A DNA stretch of 64,000 nt from Nautilus pompilius (GCA_018389105.1 JACATO010000132.1:186001-250000), one strand, 5' to 3'; numbered from the stretch's first letter, positions 29,401 to 43,900 are shown. The notes: generated by a model not told the origin, from the letters alone. Translations and numbers: made by a program.

Positions 29401-32400
29401 TATTATTTAACAGTTTGGTTCTAGCAGCGTGAATATAGATATAACTAAATAATGCAATCATTAAAAGAAAACAAGTACATGTTGCTTATTTTACCTTTTG
29501 TAAAGATATGCATGTCAGAACTCTGACTTGGAAGCATTTTTTTTTTTTGTATGTGAAGCAACTCTGGTGTGGTAGTCACTGTTTTTATTGGAATTTACCA
29601 TAAGCAACTTGGAATGTTTGAGTTATTGCCCAGTTATTGTTAAATGGTGACCAGATGAATTCTCTTCATGTTGATCAACAGTTGTGTACACAGAAGGGAA
29701 AATTACTTGTAATATATCAGGTTGCTTATAACTTTTGAAACATGGTGTACATGTTATGGATGTAAGGTGCCATAAACAGGAGGTCATGGGAAATGCATTT
29801 CCAGAGTTTGCAGATTTTACCACTGTGTTTATCAAGTGACTGGAATGGCCTGTTTGAGTTTCACTGGATGTCTGTCTGCTTATGTCAAGCTTTTGTGTGT
29901 GTATCCTGGATGTTTGGTTAGAGAAGTTTATAAGACTGATTTATGCTTGGAAATCACTACAAACATTCACTAAGATGATCCCACACTAATGTGAACTTAA
30001 ATATGGCTTTTCTTTATAACTTTATTGGATGTTATTTGGTTTCATTTGGTGATTGATTTGGATTTCTGAAAACTATCAGCCAAGTTTTTATCACTCCAAA
30101 CAGCAGTGCCATCTGTGTAGAAGTGGCTGTATTGTGCACTTGTGAATACTGCTGCTTGTCATGAATAATTCGTACCAGAACGATGTGTTTTATTTTACTT
30201 TTTAAAGATATGGTTTCCAATCTTTTTCTTTGCTGCTTCTCCCAGCTCCTCTCTTCTTGTCTGTTTTTCAGATAATATAGATGCAGATTTGAGTAATTCT
30301 GAAAAGAATGGAATTCTGTATCTAGAAGATCCTGTGGATCACGTAAGTACCTATCCCCCATTACTTTTTTGACTTTGTTTTTAATATATCGAAAGAAAAT
30401 AAAATGAAAGAAAATGGAAATATCTACAATTAGCTTACAGGTTGTTAGAAATCTGCTTTCATTACTCAGATTTATTTTACATTTTTTTGTTGTTTTTTTG
30501 CATTTAAACCAATTAAATGATGAAAATGATACACGAAAATAAGTAAACCAGTAGGAGGTAAAACTGATTGCCTTGGCGTGTGATTCACCTTGAACACTTC
30601 AGAGAGGACAGTGGCTGGAAAAATTCCTGCACCATCTAAAAACAGCATTAAAATTCTAACTTGCTTTTGACTTCTCTCAGATTTGTTTGTTTGCCAATAT
30701 AATAAGTTATATGTATACTGAAAGGAAGGCTGATGATGAATTCTTAGGGGAAATGGAATTTAATTATAAGTCACGAAAATTCATTAAGAACAGTTGCAAT
30801 AAATGTGCATATTGAAGACTTATTAAGTGTAAAAAAGAACAGAAAAGGCTACATTACTATAATAAAGTGCATCATTTTGTGTGTATATCTTGTACTCTAG
30901 GCAGGGTGGTTTAACCGCTAGTTCGTGGACTGCATACAGGAATATTTATCTCAATATTTAAAAAGCATATCACTGCACACCTAGGAGATTGTTGGTTTGT
31001 ATAACATTCCGAGAGATACCTGACATTTACACCAGCTGTCCCTTGATTGTATATGTATGAGTGAGTTTGTGACATCTCTTTAGCATATTTAGCCATAGCA
31101 CATTTTGGCATTAGTTGGTCTCCATCAAGCTCTGAGGTGAGGCATTGTCTGACTGACTGGTGTTATTTATGTTTGTAGAACTTAAGCCAAAATAGTTTAA
31201 TGACCTGTTACAGTGAAGTCCCTGAAATGAATCCCATCAAGAAAAGAGATTTTCAAGGAACACTGGACATTTAACTTGAAATAGGAAGAAAGTATTTTCT
31301 TTGTTGAAAACATGGGGAAAACACAGTGGCTTGTGTGCTTACAGGTTATAGCTGTATCAAAGGAATACAGCATAAGGCAACATTACAACACACTTCGCAA
31401 GGCAAAGTATGACCAGTAAGGAGAATCGTGAGCTAGTATTTTGAAGAACTTAAAAAAACAAGCATGAGAAACAAAAAGTGTTTTCGCTAAGTTTGCAAGG
31501 GTTCAAACTGAGCCCTGCTGCATCATATGAAGTCTCTCTCAAGCTAGTGAAAAGTAAGAAATCATTCAGAGATTGGGAAGGTGTAAAATATTGTTGCAGT
31601 CTGGTTGGTGCATACATTTGGGGATGATAATATGGTCAGAAATTTGGAAAGTGTATCTTGTTTTCATCAAACTGTGGTGAGGGGAGTAAGTGAAATGAAT
31701 GAGAACGTTTCTTCCAAACTTTATTCTGTCATTCTGAAATGCAAATAGTTCTCACTAGCTGTGGATGATATCAGTGACATCAGCTAAATGCCGAATTTCA
31801 TTTGCACTATTGACGAAGACTGACTTGTCTCTGTTGTAAATGAATATTAAGATGTTTCATAAGTGACCCTGCATTGTGATTGATGGTATAAAAACGGAGA
31901 CCGACAATAAAACAGGATTAGTCCGTCTGCTTAAAAAGAAAGGAGTGGATTGTGTGATTCTTCTTTGCATCATACACTGTGAAGCTGAGTGCTGGGAAGT
32001 GTCTTCAACATTTTTTTTCTCTTAGGAGAGAAATTCTCTACTTCCTCCAGAATTAGGATATGGGCAACACACACCAGTATCAAGAACAGCTGCAAGATGA
32101 CAAGTTACTTTGCTCCCTGGTATCCCTGACGGACATGACTGCTCACTTGACCAAGTTTGCAAGGTAAGCAGCAGAATGTCTTCCAGCTGGCGGGACATAT
32201 TGAAGCATTCTGAGCTTGTCTCAGGAAGAATGATGTTACCTCACTTTTCTTCTTGCTGTAAATTGGTGACATTACAGCAATGCAAACTTTTTCAGCATTT
32301 GCAGAAGAAATTGAGAATATTTCTGCCAAGTTTGAAGAGAGAATTGCAGACATTGATGCAGTAAAGCCGAGTGAAGTTGAGCAACATCTGGAGTTAAGAG

Positions 32401-34883
32401 AACTGGAATCTGACCTTTTTTTTCTAACAAAGAAAAATGAGCTTTATGACAGTTTCAAGAAGTTAGTTTTTAGGGAGCATTTTCCCAAACTTACGCTCAA
32501 GACATTTTCATTATTTGGTAAGTACATTTTCTGTGATGAAACATGTGAAACTGAAGACTTGTAACAGGATGGAGAACAGTACACTTGATGCATGCCTTAA
32601 ACTCTAAATGACTAGGGCCATTGGTTCAAGATGAACCCTTTTCCCAATGTTTTCAGTAACAGATATGATTCAAACCAGATTAAAACTTATTTAAATGTCA
32701 TATGAATAAGCAAAGCAAACGTTGAAAGCACCACATTAAAGTAAATTTTGTGTCTATATGATTTTATATTAATAAGCATGTGCACCGCCAATGGACTGTT
32801 AAGAGTAAATTTTTGGTCTACATTACTAGAATGGTTGGATGGCCCTGCTCTATAGTATATCCTTTGCTGTCTATTCCGGCTTTCTTTTGCTGTTCCCTCC
32901 TCTAATATCACTTGGTGTAGAAAATGGGTTATAGTTTTTAACACATTGCATGGGGCATTTTAAATAGTGGGATCATTTTAGTTTAGCTGCTTTGTTACAG
33001 AGTTGACTGGGCAGCACCTCCATTGCTGTCTTAGATTGAACTGCTAAGCTGACTGTCAGTAACCAATGCTGATCTCTGCTTTCAGGTTTGGCAGCCTCAT
33101 TTCTTTGTTCTCACACAGAACAAGCTGCTGTACGCAGAAGACACATCAGTTAATGAGCAGGATGATGATACAGATGATGATGAAAGCATTTTGTCGTCAG
33201 AGGTTGGTATTTTCTTTTTTATACTGGTGGTGATAAAACTTTAAAGCTTACTAATCTAATCTGCTAACTGGCACAGTGCAGGTGTTAATACTGGGAAAGA
33301 TGGGGATAAGTTTCAGATAAACCTGAATAATTTATTAGAAAAATCAGTAAAGTGGGGACTGGTGTTTATTGCATATGATATAAGATTGTTCAACAGTAAT
33401 TGTGCTAAATTCTAATCGTTATCAGGAATAAGAAACAATTCAGGAAGGTTGTGAAGAACAGAGTAGTTCAGCTGTTAGAACGTTGGAGCTAATTAACTGA
33501 ACTATCAAACTTGAAACCCCCAAAAAATTAATACCTTACACGTTCTTAGGTAAAGAAACCTTTTTTAAGTTAAAATATTGAATTATTATAAAGAGTTCAG
33601 CAAAGAATGTATTTAGGTTTTAGCTTTTTTAGAATATAGTGAATGCTTTAAATTATTACATTTGCCTAATTTGGGATATCTGATAAAGTTTTTTTAAATA
33701 TTTAAAGGTTTTGAGCCTGGGTTCAACTACAAGTTGTTAGAAATTTTGGGGGGGGTCACGGTTATAAAGTGGCTAAAGTATCAGGAGTTCATAGCAGTTA
33801 TTAGTAAATAGCTTGAAAATGGATGTTACATGCATTCTGATGCTATACATAAAATAATATACTATATGAATCATAGTGTTATTGATGACTTTGTAGATTA
33901 TTCTGAATTAGACACAGCAGTGTGCATTGATGATGGTTAATTGATTTTGTTGCTGAGTTATTTGATTTTAGGTGGTAAATAATAACAGACTGCTTCTGTC
34001 TTTCATATTTTTATTTGCCACTGAACTGTTGTTTCACATCAGATGCCTTTTTTTCTAATATTGCACATTATTTTGAATTTATTTTGTTGAATTTGTATTT
34101 ATTAAGAAAGATTGACTATTCAATTAAGATCTCAGTGAAACTGTCAGAAAGATTATACTTACATGGTTTGGTTTATCAGGAATAGCATAACTCAAGTAAG
34201 GGTCAGAAGAATATCATCAAATGGCCCTTTTGATTCTATTCTGATCCAGAATTTAAAAGTGTGGTTTGATTTTCAAAGTAAGTGTGGATTCTCAATGTCA
34301 AACCAAACCAATTACTAACATGCTTGATTTGATGTCAGAGGTCAGTGTTTCCCATCCTGTCATGTCCAGGATTTTCTCAGAATAACATTTACCACTTCAG
34401 AGCCGTCCAAGCGATGAACTGCACTACAGCGAGAAGTGGTTCCATGGAAAGCTGGAGGGAGGTAGGAGGAAAGCTGAGCAAAGTCTTGAACAGTACAGTT
34501 CCCTAGGAGACGGTACGTTCCTGGTGCGTGAGAGTGAAACGTTCATTGGTGATTTTTCCTTGTCTTTCTGGTGAGTCTTGATTTTATTTGATATTTTGAT
34601 TACCTGTGTTGACTTTTCTCTCTGAAAGGTTAGAAAGTTTAATACACAACTTATTTACAGTTGTATTATTGCAGTAACTGTAAGGCATTAGATTGTTTTT
34701 AAGGTGGATGACATTAAATGTTTGCCAGGTACTATTCGTTGTCCACTATGGCTGATAGTGACCAATGAGACTTACAGATAGATAGTCATTGAAATACTTA
34801 CCTATTGAGTATAAAGTTTTCAATGAATACAAGGATAAACCTTTTTCTAATCCCTAACAATTAAATAGTCAATAATAATAATA

Positions 34884-34927
<44 letters not shown>

Positions 34928-37900
34928 GGCAGCTGCTCCAGTGGTACAATGGGCTAATGCTTTGGTTTTAAAAAGAAAAGGAAACCAAATCAGAAATTAG
35001 CAGGAAATAGGTTGTGTTCAACACTAACTCTGGTCACTTGTACAGTAAAAGATCAGAAATATTTGCTGCAAAAATACATTGCAAAACAGTGCTTTTCCTC
35101 ATGACAAAACCCCAAATGATGGTGACAGGGAAAGATTGTTGAAACAACTCATTAGAGTTCAGTCACTGCTGATGGGAAATACTGAACTAATCCTCCACCA
35201 TCCATAAATAATATATCACCAGTAACTTTCTGTTGTAAATTATGATGATGGAAGAATTGTAGATGATTTAATAATTATTAATCAAAAAAGATTCCAAAAG
35301 AGTTTTATAGTTTACTCTGTCAGTTGTCCTGATATGTCTAAGTGCTGTGGCTCTTGCGATATCAGTTCAGTGAGTAAAGCAATTTTGTTTTTATCTCTGC
35401 TATGAATTAACTAAAAATGTAGGTTTTTTTGTTTGTTTGTTTTAAAACTGAACTTTGGATGACTTTGTTGTGTTGTGGCAGGCGCCAAGGCAAAGTGAAC
35501 CATTGCCGTATCAAGTCAAAGCAGGAACGGGGGCAGCAGAAGTATTACCTGATAGACACCTTGTCCTTTGACAGTCTGTACAGTCTCATCACCTATTACC
35601 GACAGAACCCACTCCGAAGTTCTGACTTCACCATGATTCTCAACGAGCCTGTGCCACAGCCACAGTGCCATGAAGGAAAAGAGTGAGTTTGTTTCAGCTG
35701 ACCTGCTAGGGGCTCATCGTCTGACACCGTCAAAACCGAGGATAAAGAAAACTTGAAATGTTCTGTTTGTTTCAGGGTGGGGGGGGGGTGATAACTGATG
35801 GCTGTAAGGGAAGTCTACATGTTTTTAAAAAAAAATAAAGGTTGTTTTCAAATTTTTACCACACACGACATTTTAATGAAAATGTCCTCCTTTTTATGTT
35901 TGAACACACACAGTCAGGATAGGAAATTAATAACCTTATACAAGGCCTCTTTTGCCAAATAGTGTGCCTTTAGTCTTTCTCTTTTTAAAAAAAATATTTA
36001 CATTTTTAAAATGCTTTCACAGGCAGCGGCTACAGGATTATTAATATGGCCATTAACTGAAAACCAACCCAGTGATATATGGTGGTTGCCACTTTCTAAA
36101 ATCGTCCATCAGTCACACACAAATCAAACGGGGCAACCAAAGCCTCTAGTTTTTCTTGATAACTAGCATCATTTAAATTCTCCTAGTAATTCCTCTTACA
36201 CTTTTTTCAAGGTTATTAGGGATATTCACATGAAATCTGGGGAGAGGGCCAAATACCATATTACAGCATTGATATTTCAGTCAGGTTTGCTGAACTTGTC
36301 TGAACTCCACGTTCTATAACAGAATGTAATTTGGGGATAGTAAAATAAAGAATGTGGTTTCAGTAAAACATCTTTGAGTAAGTACAAACAAAAATCTTAG
36401 ATGAGAAAGGAGAGATTAACAGAAACATCAAATATAAAATAAGGCAGTTTTAGTTTTATTGTAAGTCCTTAGTTAGGAAAAGATGTGGAATTATTAGGAA
36501 GAGCTCGGTTTTATTGAATGTACTGAACTGCAGAAGAGATCAGATTTACCTTATTTGGGTCTTAGGCATTTAAGAGGAAGCCGAAGAATCTTTTAAAATA
36601 GGGGTTTTTAATGTGTGGATAGCTACAACTTTTCATTATCCACATTTACTAGACTAGGGTCACATTTATACATTGGTGAAGATGCATCATGGTTTGATAT
36701 TAAAAAACTTGAGTGACAGAATAAACTACTGTCAGTGGTTGTCAGTAGAGCTGGTGTAAATCAGTTAGAAATCACATTGAGCAAACTACCTTTAGAACAA
36801 CTCAACAACATGTCTTTTTGAATATGATTTACTTATAAATTGGATTGAATCCTAATTAGACAACAAAGTATACATAGTAAACTTTTCATAAAGTAGTTTT
36901 TTTTTGAAAGTGTGACAAAATGTCTATGTTAATGTATTACTTCTGACATGTGGCTTTCTCTCCCTGCATACAGATGGGATGGTGAAGAGTATAACAAAAA
37001 TTGTCAGATTAATTTCATAGCAAAACTTTGGTTTTTTTTTTCATTTGAAATTATTTAAGTACGTCTGCTTTAGCAAGTTCTTTTGGAAATAACACATTAA
37101 AGTGGGCATTTGATTTGAAAAATGCAGAAGTTACTGCCAAAACTTTCAGGGCTCTATACAAACATCTGTCTTTTCTTGTAAGGTGAAGCTGGATTAACTG
37201 CTATGTTCTGTACTTGAGTCTTGACTGGAAATGTGGCAAATATCTAACTCAGGATGTTACTAGTCGGTTATTATTCATATTTTAAAAGGTCAATTTTCTG
37301 TAACTGTCCTCGAAAGTCTCAACACCCTATGTTGCTTGTATGCAATTGTTGTTTTTTTTCTTCAATTATATTATTAGTAGTTATAGGTTTATTATATTTA
37401 TATTAGCTTACTAGATAATTTTTTCAGATCTATGGATAAAGATTAAATATTATTTCATTTCATTAGTGTTCTTCACCTAATAAAGTCTTAGCTTTGGGAG
37501 ATTAATATTTATGTGTATAATATTACTGCTAGTAGTTCTATCTTCTTTGAACATCATTGTCTACAGTTGTGCTTCAAAGCCATGAAGATCCTGCATGGCC
37601 TTAAGAGTTTCCATTGGAAATTGGCAGTGTTGTTCCCTCTTGTGATGAATATTTGTGGATAGATCATGAGCAGTGGTCTCTGATGACAGTTCACAGGTAC
37701 ACTTGCTGGTATCTTCAGCTCTGAGTTCTTATTTAATTTTTAATTGAATCTTTCCTTTATAGGTTACAGCATTTGTCTGTGCCAACTTAGAAGATATTTG
37801 AAGATGTCATTCAATTTTGTTTGGTGGGTCTTTCCAATGTTGGTCTAGTGGTCTAGGCCTTGTTGTTTGTTTCTGCTAATGTGCTCAGCAACTCTGTTTT

Positions 37901-40900
37901 CCAGATGATGTTTTTCATTTCTGCCAATGTCACAGTACAGGGATCTTCTAGATAACTATCTGGACTGGTGTTTCCTTGAGTACAGATTGGACTTGTTCCA
38001 GTGCTTCTTCTAAGAAATTCAAGTGCACTAGAAATTTTTGCAAGTCGAACATTAATGCTTCTTTGAGAGCTTCATTTTTTGCTTTATAGTTAGGGCAAAT
38101 GATACTTGTAGAAATCACTTTGTCAGCCCTTTTATAATTCTGAGTCTTAAGTAGTTTAATATTATATTTACAATAACAATAATGAATAGGAAGGCTTATG
38201 ATGTTTGTCTCTTTGCTAGGAATTTAACTTGAGAAGTTGATTGTTTGGATCTACTGGTGTACACATCGTCTTATTTCCTTATTTTATTTTTATGTGTTAC
38301 TCCATAATAAGGCAGCCCCAGTTTTTGGCAACGGACAACTGAAATATACAAGTATTCTTCACCAGCCAGTCAGTCACATGGGTATCTTTTGGGCTCTCTG
38401 GTTTTCTCATCTTGATTTATGAAACTAATGCCAAGGTGTTTCTGGTGGATGCTTTATGTGCTGATATTGGCAGATAGGCTTAAGGAATACATGTTGTTCA
38501 CCTACCACCAGTGTAACTGATATTTGTAGTTAGTTAATGTCTCTCCTATCTAGTATGAATTTTGTTTGACCAACTGCCTAACAATTTCCTTTGTACTGTT
38601 TTACAGATGGTACCACGACCGTATTGATCGAGTCAGTGCAGAAGACAAGCTAAAGAGGATTCCTTATGATGGCGCCTTTTTAGTTCGCCGCAGCGAAACT
38701 GACCAGTATTCTTATGTGATTTCTTTTAGGCGAGTATGGACTGGACTGGACAGAGCTGCCACTCTCTTGGCTTTTGAAACTTTGTGTATTATTTTAGCCC
38801 CTCTTTAGATGTGTTTTTGTTATTTTAAAATTGTTTCTCTGAAGATTTGTTTTGATGTAGGCCTTCCTGTACTGTAACTCTCTTTTTTGATTGCTGCTAG
38901 GTGTGTAGCAAATTGGTCTCTTTATTAATGACTCAAAAACTGTATGAACTTTTGAGATGCTTCAGAATGAATCAAAAGATTGTAGTATATTATCTGACTA
39001 CACTACTTTGCATAAGCCAGAGACCAAAAACATTAGAATCCATACAGTATGGGATTTTACTTGTCACAGTCATAAAGAATAACATTGTGATGGTTTTCAG
39101 TAGTTTATTTATTGATAACTAGTGTGATCTTCTGTAGTCATTATCACTATAAACATTATAGAATATCTATCATCCTGATAAAAGAAAGAGACAAAAGTCT
39201 CATAATCAAAGGAAGAGATTTAAAGCTGCTAAAAGAGCACATGAACTCCTTTTTGTTGGAATATCTACAAAAAAAAAAAAAAAAAACTATAAAAAAGTAT
39301 CTGTGTCCAAGCTGTAATTGCAGCTTTAAGTCGAATATCATATTTTGAAATCTTAATGGTTTTGTTGTCTTAACATCAAGTTATTTGCATTCTTCTAGGT
39401 GGTCGTAGTCCCTTTTGGAAACATTGTACTGGTAATATTTGGATAAACCATTATAGAGAGTGGGCCTCTAAGCTTTAAAAAGGGCATGATTTCCTTGCTC
39501 TTACCTGTTGGTGATGTATTCTTATTTGTGTACATTCTATTTTGAGAATTGTCTGAACTTTAAAGATCAGTTAACTGCTTTGTTTAGTTCCTCTTGGTAA
39601 TAATAGTGATGTCCATGGTTATAGTAGTTATATGTGTTGTGCACAAACATGCCTATATTGTTTGATCCCAATGTTATGGTGAGATAAAGCACTGTTTGAA
39701 CACAGATGTGAAGATGAAATGAAGCCTTTGTTGTTTGATACAGGTGTGAAGGTAAAATCAAGCACTGTCGGATGAAACAGGAGGGCCGACTGTTCACAAT
39801 CGGCACTGCTCAGTTTGAGAGTCTGGTGGAGCTGGTACAGTATTATGAGAAGAACCCACTCTATAAAAAGATGAAGCTCAAGTATCCAGTCAATGATCAG
39901 TTGGTACTGAGGATTGGCATCGTGAGTATACTCAATGTTTGTTTGCGGCATTTCTAGTGAACGAGTCCAGAGAGAGAGTTTGCATTTGAGAAACTTTTTT
40001 TAATGAATATTGTACATTCCTAATACCTGCTGTCTTCTTCAGTGAAGAGAGCTTATTTCTAAGTGTCTGCTGAGCGGCCTCAAATTTCTGATTACATTAA
40101 AAATAGCAGAGTCTGCCAGTTTCAAATTAGTATAAAATTTGGTTCATCGGAGATAGAGGGTTAGGGTTTTAGACATTTACTCATGGCTGTTAAAAAAGAA
40201 GAGAATCTACAAGGATCCACCAAGGTTCAGAAATGCAACATTTAAAAAAAGAAAAATGGACATTTGGCGATAATTGGAGCGATGTAAGAGAGTCCCCGAA
40301 ATGGCTTATTTACATTAAATCAAAACCAAACAGAAAAGTATCCTTTGAATATGAAGGCTTTCTATACAAACCTACCTCTATCTCCTCATTATGTTGAATA
40401 AGATATGAAACTGTTTTAGAAATGTTTTCAAAACAATTTTTAATTTTATAGAATTCTATTTGAGAGGTGAATAGAACCCTGTTAGCCCCATTACTGTTAG
40501 CAGTAGTACAACCAACTAATGAACCTGCAATTTGGTCGGGCTCCTTCCTGTTGGCATCTTCAGGGAAGAAAGTCTGCTTTCACGTATAAAATAGTGAAAC
40601 ATTAATCCTACAACAGGTTTTCTGTTGTTGGTGGCTAAGTCTCTGAGTGCGTGTTACTTTTCAGAAACTAACCATCTAACTTCTGTTAATAATGCATAGC
40701 CAATGTCTTGTAGTTCTTATCTAAATACCTCTTATGGGAATAATTTGAATTTGTTTTTAAATTTTTATTAATAAATTTATTTTGTAGAATTCTGTATGAA
40801 AGGAAAGTAAAAATTGTCATACCACCACCATTACACTGCTGTGTTTTGTTTTCAGTAATGGTAATGAAATAAGCTCATAGTGTCTCCTGGCCTAGGATAT

Positions 40901-43900
40901 AATAATGATTCTGAATTGTTAAAATAAACACAAAAAAACAACGTAGGCAGTAATTTCTTTTGAAAATTAAACTTAGAAGATTAAGCTATTTGAGCGAGTG
41001 TTCTTTTCAAAATTAACTCTCCTTATCTCATGAACTATGGTGGACTTCACAATATGAAAAGAAATATTCTTTCAACATTCAAGAATTCTGACTGAAATTA
41101 AGAACACCGTCATTAACTCTTTAACTATTTCATATTCAGTTTTCAAAACACACTGATTAAATAATGAACTACTCATGAATTTGAATTTTAAGCCTTGTTT
41201 TTGTATGAATGTTAAATGCAAACATTTTATTTCTGATGACAACTGTTCTGCTGGATTATAGCAGAAAACATAGCATTTTACTGCAAAGGACTTTAATTCT
41301 ATAAAACGCCTAATCACTTTGCCCACATTATTATTGGTTTTTACTTTGAGAATCTAGATTGTATTGTTGTGCACATTCATGCAGAATTGACTCCATTTTC
41401 CAGGCTCCAGATGAAGCTTCTATATATGGTCGTCCAGACCTCTACATAAACCCCAATGATTTCACATCGAAGGTAAACTGAGCTACTGGCACGCATCTGA
41501 ATGCTACTATGCCAGTAGCTAGCTAGACCTGCATGAGGGAACTTACCTAGAATAGCCATTTACTAGACAATACATGTAGCAGTGATTTTTTTTTTTATCA
41601 AGGCAAATTTTACTGGACTGTAATAAATGAAGTGTAGGTGATCATTGAATGAGGCTAGTGTTGTTATCTTTTCCTGTTGACATGTCACTGGTTAGAATGG
41701 CTGACAAGTGTGTGTGTACACAGCTGGGTGAGGGTTAACTAGGTTTTGCATCCTGTTTAGATTTGTCACGAATACAGTAAATCTGTTATGAATTGTCCTA
41801 CAACTAAGAAAGGTGGTGGAACTGCAAAGTAATGGGTTTTTTTGCTGGTTATACAGTTAGGGATTCTTACGAAAGAGACATCGATCATGATGCCAGTGTC
41901 ATGAAGGTTTCTATGTTCTGGTGGTATTTAGTCTGTCTGGGTCTCTATGGCTGCTGGAATAATGCATTTTTATTAACAGAAAAGTGTTGAAAGGCCGATC
42001 ATATGGTGAACTCTTAGTTTTGAATGCCAGCATGCGCATGCATACATAATATATTTATTTCCCCATGAAGACTGGTTGGATTTATAGTTTAGATTTTATT
42101 GATGAGAACTGAGACACGTTTTAATTTTAAAATTGCTGTCATGAAAAATAGATAATCTCAAGCCACAACTCTGACTACATTTTTTTACCCTTAAATATCT
42201 TGAGAGCATTCTTTATTCAAATAAATGTAATGTTTTCACTTTATGGTGCCTGTTTCACCAGTTTTTGTTACACAGCAAGCTGCTGGTGTGGATTTTCCAT
42301 CCTCCTCAGATATGAATGAGCACCAGCCGGAATCAAATGTGGGAGAGCATGTGCGCGCACGTGTGTGTGTGTGTATGTTGTGTGTAGGATGCATTAGCCA
42401 CTCTTAATTGTCACATTTCACAAAACCTGATATAGAGTCGGGATTTATGGACTAATTGAAATTTTAATTTGTATAGAAAAAAAATTAACATAAAATTTTC
42501 TTTACTAAAAATTAGTCCAGTAAATTTGTCTTGAAAATACTGTGTCATTCTGAGTTTGTTTCTGAGAAGTAAAAAAATATATTATGTATTTGGGCACAGT
42601 CCGTACCTTCTTCATATAATGTAACATCAGTTTTTCTTTTTTAGATTATTGTTTTTAAAATCTGTTGACACCCTTTTAAATTTTAGTAATAGAAAAAAAT
42701 CAAAAGGTTTTAATTTTTTAACATTGCTAAGTATTTCACCATTGCTTACCTTCTGAATAATTTAAAAAGAAGGGGTACAAAAGTACTTTTAAAGGGCTTG
42801 CTATCAGATAGCTGTTGAATGGAAGCCAAGGGAGAGAAGTCAGGGATAAAATCTTGTATTTTTGGAGATGGATTGTGGCCAGCACCCAGATATATATTTT
42901 ATTTATTTTATTTATTTTGATGAGTCATGGATTGATTGGTCAGCATATACAGCATTGCTGCATGTCGCTTTTTAGGATCCAGAGGACTGCAAAATCTATG
43001 GTGACGGAATCTACCATATGCCCAATGAGTATATGTCCAAGGTAATGTGACCCTGCTTTGGTTGATGCTTACCTCCCTTTTTCTCACTATCAAACACATG
43101 CATGCTTAAAAAAAGAAACTTTCTGAGCCTCTTACATTATTATGGAATGTTGTATGGTGATGTAGACTTGTTCTTTTTTTTTTAAAGGCATCTTCATCTT
43201 TTTTCTACAGTAAAAAAAAAAACTAATAAATATTCTAAAAACTGAGAAAATTTGTAGACATGTATGTAAACCTTAATTTAAAAAAAAAATTGTTTGTAGT
43301 TGTTAGTTGAATTGTTCATAATTTATCATTGATGTGGGAGATATAATGAAGTTCGTGAAGATTTAAATATAGATATTGTTTTGACAGATATAACAAATAT
43401 AAACAAATAAGAAACATCTTAGTACCACTGCTAATTCTGTATTATTGACGAAATGAGATGGAGATGCAAATGTAAACTTTAACAAAAAACATTTTTTGAA
43501 TGTCTTGTATGTGGATGTTTTCTTGTCATTTGCATGAACTTTTAGCTGTTAGTTGAAATGATATTCATTTTTTTTTTTTTTTAAGTTGGATTATTTTTAT
43601 TGATACAAGAAGTCTTCAAAGTTGATGAAGCCACACTTTGATGGGGTGGGGGTGCTACTCCAAATATTTTTTTAGAAATTACATTGCAAGTGGTGCATTC
43701 TGTAGCTATAGATATATTGTCCAGTTTGCTTTTAGTCACTTTGCAAGTTAATGTTTGTTCACTGTGAAAGACATCTGGACATCTTGGACTACATGACATG
43801 CTGTATCAGTTTCCTCCTGTTCTAACTCTGTTGGTGATCTTAAAGAACTTTCACGGCAGCACCATTTAGGACATTGATTTTGGCGCTATCTTCCAGTCTC

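Noticed and set aside
29623-29835. Minus-strand 70-codon frame
   Set aside because: Composition and lack of motifs suggest chance; no splice context.
33455-33520. tRNA-like sequence with box-A-like TAGTTCAGCTGTTAGAAC and box-B-like AACTTGAAACC
   Set aside because: No closing acceptor stem and degenerate boxes; at most a SINE head or tRNA relic.
39112-39348. Plus-strand 78-codon frame with a long lysine run
   Set aside because: Low-complexity translation of a poly(A) tract within an intron.
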